A program made the position numbers and the translations under genes. Below the pieces are notes generated by a model. It was not told where the DNA came from, did no database searches, and saw only the letters and a program-made list of their open reading frames with translations. Below are positions 52,631 to 60,945 of a stretch of DNA of 64,000 nucleotides, piece after piece; position 1 is the first letter of the stretch, and every line of letters begins with the position of its first letter. The stretch is from DASZQL01 sp964391865 (GTDB taxonomy: Bacteria; Planctomycetota; Phycisphaerae; Phycisphaerales; UBA1924), in the NCBI GenBank assembly GCA_964391865.1, contig CAYMNQ010000001.1:744001-808000 (forward strand), given 5' to 3'.

Positions 52631-55600
52631 GTGCTCGACACCCTCAACCCCCAGCAGCGCGACGCCGTCACCTGGGACTCGGGCCCGCTGATCGTTCTCG
52701 CGGGGCCGGGCACGGGCAAAACCCGCGTCATCATCGCGCGCATCGCGCGCCTGCTCGAAGCCGGCGCGGAGCCCGAGTCCATCCTCGGACTCACCTTCAG
52801 CAACAAAGCCGCCGAGGAGATGCGCGCCCGCCTCGCCGCGATGGTCCCCCCCGCCGTCGCCGAGCGCGTCACCCTCTCCACGTTCCACGCCTTCGGCCGA
52901 CGCGTCATCGCCCGCTTCGCCGACTATCTGGGCTGGACCTCCTCCCTCGACATCGCCGACTCCGCGCAGGTCACGCGCCTGCTACGCTCCATCATCCGCG
53001 CGCACAACCTCTTCGACCACCTCGCCGCGCAGGGGCGCGAGAACGTTATCCCCGACCTCGCGAAGTTCATCGGCACCTGCCGCAACGCCGCCCGCTCGCC
53101 CGCCGATGCGCTGAAGTACGCCGAGCAATGGCGCGCACAACTGTCGCACCGCGCGCCGACCGAACCCGGCAGCTCCGCCGCCGAAGCACTCGCCGCCGAG
53201 CGCGAGCGCTGCCTCACCTTCGAGCACGCCGCCCGCGCCTTCGACCGCTTCGACCGCGCCTGCGCCGAGCGCGGCATCGCCACCTTCGACGACCTCCTCA
53301 CCCGCCCCCTCGAACTCCTCGAAGCCAAGCCCATCGTCGGCGCGCTCCTCCGCACCGACATCAAGCACATCGTCGTCGACGAGTATCAGGACGCCAACGC
53401 CGCCCAGATCGAACTGCTCCGCCATCTCGCGCCAACCTCGCGCACGCCCGACCTGTGCGTCGTGGGCGACGACGACCAGTCCATCTACGGCTTCCGCGGC
53501 GCCGACACCGCCGCCTTCACCCGCTTCGCCGCCCTCTGGCCCGAGCACCGCACCATCGCGCTCACCACGAGCTACCGCAGCGCCCCTCGCATCCTCGCCG
53601 CCGCGAACGCCGTCATCACCCGCGCCAACGCGCGCTTCCAGCCCGACAAGGTCATCACCGCCGACCCCGCGTGGTGGCGCGAGACCCCCAGCTCTCTCGA
53701 AGCCGTCACCGTCGCGCGAAGCCGTTCCGAGCCCGATGTCATCGCGTCACTGATCGCGCGCGACCGCGAGCGCCACCCCGATCGCCCGTGGTCGAGCTAC
53801 GCCGTCCTCGCGCGCTCGAACGGCAACGCCGCCGCCATCGCCGCCACCCTCGAAGTCGCCGGCATCCCCGTCGATCACCGCGGCGAATCCACCCCACTCG
53901 ACGACCCCGCCGTGCAGGACCTCCTCGCGTGGATCGAGTTCACGCTCGACGATTCTCGCGCCGCCGCCGCCCGCCGACTCCTCGTTCGCCCGCCCCTCAG
54001 CGCCGATGTCGAGCAGGTCCGCGCCTGGCAGGACGAATGGGACCACGCCTCCCGCGCCGCACCCCTCGGCTTCGGCGAGTTCCTCCGCGCGCACGAGTCC
54101 ATCCCCGCCGTCAACCGACTCATCACGCTGCTCGACCAGTTCCGCAAGTTGAGCCAGACCGACCCCGCCGACCGCGTGATCGAAGCGATCATCCGCGCCG
54201 CCGGGCTGGCCCACACCGAGCACCTCGCGCCGATCGACCGCGCCGCGCGCGTCACGAACATCGCCGTCGTCCTGCGCTTCGCCCGCGCCCGCCAGCCGCG
54301 CCTCGACGAACCGGGCGACCTCCGCGAATTCCTCGCGTACTACCGCGACCTCAGCGACGACGAACAGCAATTCCGCTTGCACGACGACGAAGCCACCGAG
54401 CTCGCCGACCCCTCCGCCGACGCCGCCTCCGGGGGGGGCGTGCGCGTCATGACCGCGCACAAGTCCAAGGGCCTCGAGTTCGACACCGTCATCATCTCGC
54501 GCGTCCGCCCCGGCAAGGGCGGCTTCCCCAGCCCTTCCGAAACGAACGATTCGCACATCGACGCCCCCGCCGACTTCCTCGGCAAGCCCGCTACCGCCGC
54601 CGACCACGCCGACGAGGAACGCCGGCTCTTCTACGTCGCCTGCACCCGCGCCCAGCGCCGGCTCATCCTCCTCGCGCAAGAGCGCAAGGAAATCACCCGC
54701 AACACCGACTACTTCAACGAGCTCACGCTCGACGCGCCGGACCTCGAGATCACGCGCACCACCGACACCGATTGGCCCTCGCCCGATTCATCAGCCGACT
54801 CCGACCCAGACCCCGTCACCGCCGCCGCCCCGCCGTCGGGGCGCGACGCGCGCCGCGCCGCGATCCTCGACCGTGCGCTCCGCCGAGCACGCCACGAAGC
54901 CTTCGCCGCCCTGCACGACGCAGGCGCGACGCGCGCGGCGAGCGAGTCATCCACGCTCGCCCACATCGAGCAATCCCTCGCGCGCAGCGCCCGCATCATC
55001 GCCGCCCTCGCGCACCTCCGCGACCACGCGGCACTGCCGCCGGACGCCGACCTCCCCGACTGGGCCCGTGCCGCCGCCGACGCCTGGCGACTCGGCGACG
55101 ACGCAGACAGCGCAACCGCCGTCACGCGCCCGCTCACCCCGCCGCTCGAGCTCAGCTACAGCAAGATCACCGACTACCAAGCCTGCCCCGCCTGCTTCTA
55201 CGTCAAGCACATCCTCAAGCTGGGCGAAGCGCCCACCACCGAACTCGCCCTCGGCAGCACCGCGCACGACGCGCTCGAACGCTTCTACCGCGAGTTCCGA
55301 GCCGCCGAGAGCGACGGCTCACCCACCCCCGGCAAAGCGCGCCTCCTCGCCATCGCCGCCGAACTCGCCGCCGCGTGGAAACAAGACCGCCTCGGCATCG
55401 CCGACGAGCAGCGCGCCCAGCTCCGCCAGCAACTCGAGAACCTCTGGCACAAGCTGCACGACGACGCGCTGATCCTCGACCTCGAGCGCTCCTTCCGCCT
55501 GCCCTACATCTACAAGGGCGTCCGCCACACCATCACCGGCAAGATCGACCGCATCGATCAACTCCCCACCGGCGGGTTCCGCATCATCGACTACAAAACC

Positions 55601-55930
55601 GGCCAGCCCCTCAAGAAGTTCCGCGAGCCGGAAGCGGGCGACCTGCAGATGGGCCTCTACGCCCTCGCGCTCCCCGCCGTCATGAACGACCCCGACGCCG
55701 CCATCGACGCCGACGCGCCGCCGAAATCCTTCGCACTCAGCGGCGTTGCGGAATACTGGCTCCTCGCCACCGGCGACCGCGGCTCCATCGACTTCTCCCG
55801 CATGAAACCCGCCAAACTCTGCAAAGACATCAACGCCGTTATCGACGGCCTCCTCGCCGGCCGCTTCGACCGCACAACGAAAGAGCGCGAGTGCAAGGGA
55901 CTCTGCTGGATCCTCGACGATCACGACTAA
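52631..55930 (+). CDS. UvrD/PcrA-type helicase fused to a RecB-like nuclease
   Basis: The 1099-residue protein begins at GTG (MLDTLNPQQRDAVTW). Superfamily 1A helicase motifs are AGPGTGKTRVI, LTFSNKAAEEM, VDEYQDANAAQIELL, VVGDDDQSIYGFRGAD, TTSYRSAPRI, VMTAHKSKGLEFDTV and LFYVACTRAQRRL. From about residue 835 a PD-(D/E)XK domain follows: LSYSKITDYQACPACFYVKH, GKIDRIDQ, IIDYKTGQP and QMGLYALAL. Cysteines in the CPAC segment and near the end (ECKGLCW) could hold a Fe-S cluster as in AddB-type proteins. It probably works in double-strand break processing. No partner addA/addB gene lies next to it. Confidence 0.92.
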   Translation: MLDTLNPQQRDAVTWDSGPLIVLAGPGTGKTRVIIARIARLLEAGAEPESILGLTFSNKAAEEMRARLAAMVPPAVAERVTLSTFHAFGRRVIARFADYLGWTSSLDIADSAQVTRLLRSIIRAHNLFDHLAAQGRENVIPDLAKFIGTCRNAARSPADALKYAEQWRAQLSHRAPTEPGSSAAEALAAERERCLTFEHAARAFDRFDRACAERGIATFDDLLTRPLELLEAKPIVGALLRTDIKHIVVDEYQDANAAQIELLRHLAPTSRTPDLCVVGDDDQSIYGFRGADTAAFTRFAALWPEHRTIALTTSYRSAPRILAAANAVITRANARFQPDKVITADPAWWRETPSSLEAVTVARSRSEPDVIASLIARDRERHPDRPWSSYAVLARSNGNAAAIAATLEVAGIPVDHRGESTPLDDPAVQDLLAWIEFTLDDSRAAAARRLLVRPPLSADVEQVRAWQDEWDHASRAAPLGFGEFLRAHESIPAVNRLITLLDQFRKLSQTDPADRVIEAIIRAAGLAHTEHLAPIDRAARVTNIAVVLRFARARQPRLDEPGDLREFLAYYRDLSDDEQQFRLHDDEATELADPSADAASGGGVRVMTAHKSKGLEFDTVIISRVRPGKGGFPSPSETNDSHIDAPADFLGKPATAADHADEERRLFYVACTRAQRRLILLAQERKEITRNTDYFNELTLDAPDLEITRTTDTDWPSPDSSADSDPDPVTAAAPPSGRDARRAAILDRALRRARHEAFAALHDAGATRAASESSTLAHIEQSLARSARIIAALAHLRDHAALPPDADLPDWARAAADAWRLGDDADSATAVTRPLTPPLELSYSKITDYQACPACFYVKHILKLGEAPTTELALGSTAHDALERFYREFRAAESDGSPTPGKARLLAIAAELAAAWKQDRLGIADEQRAQLRQQLENLWHKLHDDALILDLERSFRLPYIYKGVRHTITGKIDRIDQLPTGGFRIIDYKTGQPLKKFREPEAGDLQMGLYALALPAVMNDPDAAIDADAPPKSFALSGVAEYWLLATGDRGSIDFSRMKPAKLCKDINAVIDGLLAGRFDRTTKERECKGLCWILDDHD

Positions 55931-55969
55931 ACCGGCGCGCCTCGACTACGTGTACGCAGGCCCGGAGGG

Positions 55970-56150
55970 CCGCCGGGGTGTAGCCGCGGGTGGAGCGGGT
56001 CGTCGAGCGAAACCCGTGGAATGTCGGGCATGTTCGAGATTCGCTCCGAAGGCGCGAAGGAATGACGGGGAGGATTTCAGCAGAGCCATTCCATCAGTGG
56101 CAGATTCTTCTCTCCTCCGCGCCCTCCGCGTCCCCGCAGTGAATCTGATC
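55970..56150. repeat. Composite of two interspersed repeats
   Basis: The part at 55977-56018 is the reverse complement of the repeat at 7276-7317 (five mismatches in 42 bp). ATTTCAGCAGAGCCA near 56076 occurs in direct orientation at about 7346. The right part (about 56105-56150) has CTCCGCGCCCTCCGCGTCCC followed by GCAGTGAATC, half of the ACGCAGAG element. It separates the helicase-nuclease and lptD-like genes, which converge. Confidence 0.75.
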
Positions 56151-56155
56151 TGAAA

Positions 56156-59100
56156 TCACTCCACCCCGAACGGCCCCGTCTGAAGCCGCCCCGCCCGCGG
56201 CCCCGTCGCCGCGTTCTCCCCGCGAATCAATTCCCCCGCCACCGGCTCGCGCGTGAACTGCCGCCGCCGATCGTCCGCGCCCAGCCCCGCCGGCCGCAGC
56301 GTCACGCCCACGCTCGTGTCGTCCGTGATGTTGTCGTACGACAGGCTCACGCTCACCGTCCACTGCGGGAACCGGCGCGTCACGCTGAACCCGATCGCCT
56401 GGAACTCGTCAACATCAAGGTCATACGTCGCGAACGCGCTCGCCGCGTACTTCCGCGTGAACTCGTACCGCGCGCCGAAATCCAGGTACGTCGACTCCAG
56501 CGCCGGCAGATCGCGCCACTCCACGATCGAGCTGAACCCGTACCCGTGATCGAAGATCGCCCCCACCGTCGTCCGCGCGAACTCGCCCTCTTCCGTATCC
56601 ACCAAGACATCGTTCGTCAGCGCGATCGTCTCCGTCAGGTTCCACAGCACCTCGTTCGAGAAGAACCGCCCGAAGAACGATTCCTCGGGCCGCGCCTCGA
56701 TGAACCTGCCGAACGGCGACTCCACGTCCACCTCGCTCGTCGACCAGATGAAATCCGTGTTCACCACCAGCCAATCCACACTGCGCTGCTCGGGCGATCC
56801 GGGGGGGCCGCCGCGCATCGTCTGCCACGTGTTCCGCACCCCGCCGCGCATCACCGACCCCGCCGCCAGCGACTCGACCTCCTCGTCGTACACCGGCAGT
56901 TCCTTCTGGTCGATCGTCGTCGCCGCGCTCCAGAACGTCGCGTTCGGCTCGATCAGGTGCCGGATCCGGTGCAGATCAAAGAACCGCGACTCCACCTCGT
57001 CATCCACGCGCTGGATGGTCGTGAAGACCCGCGCGCCGCCGCCGCCCCACAGCCGGTAGTTCTCGTCGTCTGTCGTGCCGAAGGCGTCGAACTCGTTGTC
57101 CCAGTACGTGAACCGTCCCACCGCGAAGGGCACGATGTTCAGCGCCCCCGCCGCCAGCGGCACCTCGATCTCCTGCCGCGTATCGAACCGGTTCACCGCT
57201 TCGTCCGTGAACCCCTGCGCCAGCAGCACCGCCTCCAGGCTGTCATCAGGAGTCAGCCCGAACCCCGCGCCGGCCCGCCGCGCCGTATCGAACCCCAGTT
57301 CCCTCAGCCGCGGCCGCGAGAACCGCAGATTCGACCGGCTATAGCTGTAATCACTCGTGTAGCTGATCACCCCGAAGAGATCATCCGCCACGCGGTGGTA
57401 AGCCACCTCGGGGAGCTTCTCCACCTGGTACCCGCGCGACTGCAGCAGGTACTCGTTCGAGATGAAGTCGTTGAACGTGCCGCGCGCCTCGATCGTGAAC
57501 GAGTTGTTCTCCTCCAGCCGCCGGATGTACGCGCTGCTGGCGAATTCGCGCCGCGTCTCCGCGAGCTCCTCGTAGAACGCATCAACAAACGTCTCATCCG
57601 AGATGTACGACCCTTCGAGGAACACCGTCCACTGATCCGCGATCCGCCAACGCTGCTCCGCGAGAAACATGCCGCGGTTGTCGTCATCCCGGTCAATCTC
57701 CGCGCCGCTCGTCAGCCGGTCCACGCCGCCGTCGTGGATGAAGTAACCGAACGCCGAACCCACGATCTCCCCCGTGTCCCAAGCGACTTCCGACCCCACG
57801 CCCACGCCCCGCGCGAAGTACCCGTCGAGCAGCAGCGTCGCTTCATTCCCTTCCTTCGCGTCGAGCCCGAAGATCGTGTACAGGTCCCAACCCGTGCGCA
57901 CGATCGCGTCGCCCGCCTCGCTCTCCACCGTCAGCTTCTTCAAGATGCTCGGGCGGAACTCCCCCTGCACCCGCGGCAGCCACGCGAGCGGCAACTCGCC
58001 CGCGCGGAACGTCACATCCTTCGCATCGATCACGTTCCGCACGCGCCTACCCACCGTCTCATCCCGCGTCAGCGTGATGCTCGTCGCGCCGATCGAGAAG
58101 TGCGGCTCCGCGAACCCCACGTTCGCCAGCCGCACTCTCTCCGCCGACCATTGGTTCCGAGACTCCTGCCGGATCGCACCCGCGCGCAGGTAGAGCGGCA
58201 TCCCCTTCTCTTCGTCGTACGTCCAGAACACCGCGTCCAGCACGATCGCCCGGTCCCGCGCGATGTCGTAATACACGCGGCTGCCGCGCAGCGTGTACCG
58301 CCCGTCCGTCGCGATCACATCCCCTTCGAGATAAATCCCGATCACATCCTCCGCCGCGTACCGGAACTCCTCGGGCCGCGCCGTCGCCGCCAGGAACACC
58401 ACCGCGCGCTCCGCCGTCAGTTGCATCGTCCGGGCGGGGGACGACACTTGGTACTGCACCACCAGCCCGCCCCGCGCGATCACGCGGTGCTCCCCGCCGC
58501 TCGACGCATCGCCGCGGATGATCTCCGTCTCCTCCGACGAGAACGACACCAGCCCGCTCGCCGGCTCAACGATCGGCAACCGCTCCGCCGGCGGCAGCGT
58601 CCCACGATCATCGGGCGGCAATGCGGATGGCATGGGCAGCCGCTCCGGGCTGCCCGTGCCTCCTTCGCCCGCGCGCCCCGGCACGGGCGCCCCCGAGCGG
58701 CCGCCCATGCCACCCGCGCCCGCCGCCGTCACCTCTTCCAGATACCGCGCCAGCCGCCCCTCACCCTCGCGCAGAAACTCATCACCCCCGGGTGCCGGGC
58801 GCGCCCGAGTCAATACATCCGCGCGCAGCTTCACCGTCGTCCCCACAGTGATCGACGTCACCAGCAGCCGGTCCGCCTGCTGCGCGATCCCCGCCGGCCC
58901 GCCGGGGTCACGCAGATTCTCGACATACACCGCGAGCTGTTCGCCGTTCTCGCCGTTGATCTCCACCGGCTCCGACCACGCCACCGCGCGATCCGCGATG
59001 AACCCGTACGGCCCGATCGTGACCTTCACATCCCGCTCGAGCACCAGCCGCGCCGTCCCGCGCTCGTCCCACGCCCACACCCGCGCCGCGCCGAACGACA

Positions 59101-59347
59101 CCTCGTAACGCTGCGCCTCCGCCGGCAACGTCACCCCCGCGAAATCACGCCCATCAAACCGCGACGCAGCAACTGGCGCCGCCCCATCAGCCCACGCCGG
59201 CGCCTGCGCACGCACCACCGCCGACTCCAGTCCCATCGCCAGTCCGACAACAATCGCCGCCCCCGCGCCAACCCGCCGCGCGCACCGCACCATCGGCCCG
59301 CGCCGCCAGACCCACGCACATTGTCGACCAGCAGCATCCCGCGCCAT
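56156..59347 (-). CDS. lptD: LptD-like LPS assembly outer membrane protein
   Basis: From the ATG at 59347 (MARDAAGRQC, GGGAG upstream) the protein has about 1063 residues. A hydrophobic signal lies at about 20-47. The N-terminal periplasmic region (about 70-460) has the repeated LptA/OstA-like beta strands, for example VIARGGLVVQYQ and GIYLEGDVIATDGRYTLRGSRVYYD. The rest is a beta barrel rich in aromatic alternation, with SNEYLLQSRGYQVEKLPEV and a C-terminal WTVSVSLSYDN. LptD inserts LPS into the outer leaflet. A Gly/Pro-rich linker at about 213-240 is encoded by two inverted hairpin repeats. With lpxK it supports a lipid A-based envelope. Confidence 0.85.
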   Translation of the reverse strand: MARDAAGRQCAWVWRRGPMVRCARRVGAGAAIVVGLAMGLESAVVRAQAPAWADGAAPVAASRFDGRDFAGVTLPAEAQRYEVSFGAARVWAWDERGTARLVLERDVKVTIGPYGFIADRAVAWSEPVEINGENGEQLAVYVENLRDPGGPAGIAQQADRLLVTSITVGTTVKLRADVLTRARPAPGGDEFLREGEGRLARYLEEVTAAGAGGMGGRSGAPVPGRAGEGGTGSPERLPMPSALPPDDRGTLPPAERLPIVEPASGLVSFSSEETEIIRGDASSGGEHRVIARGGLVVQYQVSSPARTMQLTAERAVVFLAATARPEEFRYAAEDVIGIYLEGDVIATDGRYTLRGSRVYYDIARDRAIVLDAVFWTYDEEKGMPLYLRAGAIRQESRNQWSAERVRLANVGFAEPHFSIGATSITLTRDETVGRRVRNVIDAKDVTFRAGELPLAWLPRVQGEFRPSILKKLTVESEAGDAIVRTGWDLYTIFGLDAKEGNEATLLLDGYFARGVGVGSEVAWDTGEIVGSAFGYFIHDGGVDRLTSGAEIDRDDDNRGMFLAEQRWRIADQWTVFLEGSYISDETFVDAFYEELAETRREFASSAYIRRLEENNSFTIEARGTFNDFISNEYLLQSRGYQVEKLPEVAYHRVADDLFGVISYTSDYSYSRSNLRFSRPRLRELGFDTARRAGAGFGLTPDDSLEAVLLAQGFTDEAVNRFDTRQEIEVPLAAGALNIVPFAVGRFTYWDNEFDAFGTTDDENYRLWGGGGARVFTTIQRVDDEVESRFFDLHRIRHLIEPNATFWSAATTIDQKELPVYDEEVESLAAGSVMRGGVRNTWQTMRGGPPGSPEQRSVDWLVVNTDFIWSTSEVDVESPFGRFIEARPEESFFGRFFSNEVLWNLTETIALTNDVLVDTEEGEFARTTVGAIFDHGYGFSSIVEWRDLPALESTYLDFGARYEFTRKYAASAFATYDLDVDEFQAIGFSVTRRFPQWTVSVSLSYDNITDDTSVGVTLRPAGLGADDRRRQFTREPVAGELIRGENAATGPRAGRLQTGPFGVE
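58629..58713. repeat. Inverted pair of hairpin repeats inside lptD
   Basis: Two 32-bp hairpins at about 58629-58660 and 58680-58711 are reverse complements with four mismatches. Each also folds on itself (GGGCAGCC/GGGCTGCCC and GGGCGCCC-type arms). Read on the minus strand the second starts GGTGGCATGGGC, resembling the GGTGGCATGCT repeats. They stay in frame and encode a Gly/Pro-rich linker. Confidence 0.75.
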
Positions 59348-59691
59348 GTCGGCTCCCAAACCGCGATGGCCGGGATGCTAAACCCCACGCGCGCCAACTG
59401 CAACGAACCACCATCTCACCGTGCCACTGACCTGTTCTTGCAGGTCAGTGCGCCTTGAACGTCATCGAACGAACACACGACAACCTCTGTCCCTCAATCG
59501 ACGCGGCGTGAACCCGCAGAAGATCGGAGCCACAGATGACCCAGATGGAGCCCAGGTGATCCCGAATCTGCCCATGCCAGGCGCTTGAAATCACTTGCCC
59601 TGATCTGGGCTGATCTGGGTCATCTGTGGCTGGTACTTCCGTGTTTGCAATGAACCGCTCTCGTGCGACGAAAGGACAGGCGCGAGCAGCC
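59348..59691. other. Gap upstream of lptD containing an inverted repeat
   Basis: About 340 bp hold no gene. The main element is the inverted repeat at 59529-59630: left arm GCCACAGATGACCCAGATGG, right arm CTGATCTGGGTCATCTGTGG. A short hairpin, CTGACCTG/CAGGTCAG, lies near 59427-59450. Promoters of the lptD gene should lie near 59350-59450 but no strong match is seen. Confidence 0.65.
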
Positions 59692-60639
59692 TCACGCACT
59701 CCCCCGCTCGCGCTCAATCACCCGCGTGCTGATCGTGTCATAGCACGTCGCCAGCAGCCCCACGAGGGGGAACTTCGCCTCCTCGAACGGGCTGGGCCCC
59801 AGCCGCCGCAGCAGCGCGTGGCTCACCGTCGGCGGCTTCATGGGCGTCTCGATCTCATCCAACTCGGGCCCCGCCTCCCAGAACTCATCCAGGCACTCGC
59901 TCAGCGCCGGCGCCGGATCACGATCGCGCAAGCCCGGCCAATCCGGCCCGCCGATCGCCCGCCGCGCCGCCGCCGCCGTGCTCCCGGGCGAGCCGAACAC
60001 CGCCGCGTCCGCCGCCGCCGCCGAGCGCGCGCTCCGCAAGTCTTTCAAGCGCTCGACCAGATCAGCCCCGCGCATCCCCCGCAACGTGAACAACGTTAGC
60101 GCATCCCGCTCGATCGCGTCCGCCGCCAGCAGCGCCAGGCAGCACGCATGTCGGCACCAACTCCCCTCATGCCCGCACGGGCACGTCGTGGGCACCGCGC
60201 CCGGCTCGGGCAGCAGCGACAGCCCCATCGTGCCGAGCAACTCCTCCACGCCGGGACCCACCTCGCCCGACAACAACTTCGCCGAAAAAATCGCCTGCTC
60301 CGCCATCGCGCCGATCAGCGTCCCCCACTGCTCCTCGCTGAACGCCGGGACCGTGATCGTCACGCGGTACGCCTCGTACACGCGCCCCTGCACCCGCCCG
60401 CTGATGACGCCCGGCGAAATCTCCATCGCCCGCGTCTGACCCAGCCGCGCGTACTCGTGCCCCAGCGACATCGCCTCACCCGTCGCCGCGGCCGAAACGA
60501 ACTCGAACCACTTCATCCCAGCCCACGACAGCCGCGGCGGCCAGTCCTTCTTCGACAGGCGCAAGCCCCCACGAACCCGCCGCGGCTTCGCCGTCTTGAA
60601 GTCCGGCCCACGCTGAAATCTCGGATCACCCGTCTGCAA
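59692..60639 (-). CDS. SWIM zinc-finger protein
   Basis: The 315-residue protein contains a SWIM motif, CPCGHEGSWCRHACC (about 152-166), matching CxCx(n)CxH. The N-terminal segment (RRVRGGLRLSKKDWPPRLSWAGMKWFEF, then EYARLGQTRAMEIS) is typical of proteins encoded next to SNF2 helicases. It therefore probably works with the helicase encoded upstream at 60946-64000. The frame starts at TTG (60639), since an in-frame stop lies two codons earlier and family homology begins before the first ATG. A palindromic repeat separates the two genes. Confidence 0.88.
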   Translation of the reverse strand: MQTGDPRFQRGPDFKTAKPRRVRGGLRLSKKDWPPRLSWAGMKWFEFVSAAATGEAMSLGHEYARLGQTRAMEISPGVISGRVQGRVYEAYRVTITVPAFSEEQWGTLIGAMAEQAIFSAKLLSGEVGPGVEELLGTMGLSLLPEPGAVPTTCPCGHEGSWCRHACCLALLAADAIERDALTLFTLRGMRGADLVERLKDLRSARSAAAADAAVFGSPGSTAAAARRAIGGPDWPGLRDRDPAPALSECLDEFWEAGPELDEIETPMKPPTVSHALLRRLGPSPFEEAKFPLVGLLATCYDTISTRVIERERGSA

Positions 60640-60694
60640 CGCTCATGCTCCGCCAAGTGGAATCGATCATCATAGACCACACCCCTGAAGAAGA

Positions 60695-60944
60695 TTCACC
60701 GCAGAGACGCAGAGAACGCGGAGAGAATCAGAAAGCCACGGATTTCACGGATGCACGCGGATAAGAATCAAGAAATTGCCACGGACGAACACAGTCGTTC
60801 TCTGACATCCATCGCCAGAGTGATGACCCGTCAGCGCAATCTGTGTTCGTCTGTGGCAATTCTTTCTTGATCCGTGTCCATCCGTGAAATCCGTGGCTTC
60901 TTGACTCTTCTCTTCTCCGCGCCCTCTGCGTCTCTGCGGTGAGT
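60695..60944. repeat. Giant intergenic inverted repeat with arms of about 100 bp
   Basis: Left arm (60695-60794) and right arm (60841-60944) are reverse complements at roughly 80-85%. From outside inward they carry TTCACCGCAGAGACGCAGAG, then GCCACGGATTTCACGGATG, then ATTGCCACGGACGAACACAG. The loop is about 46 bp. It fills the gap between the SNF2 stop and the SWIM gene on the same strand, so a read-through transcript would form a very long hairpin. Confidence 0.92.
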
Positions 60945-60945
60945 C

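Noticed and set aside
56546..59458. Long plus-strand open frame (970 codons) opposite lptD
   Set aside because: Arg/Pro/His-rich composition without domains; the minus-strand frame has a signal peptide and clear LptD features.
60695..60944. Insertion sequence remnant
   Set aside because: The arms are long inverted repeats, but there is no transposase fragment and no obvious target-site duplication was found by eye.
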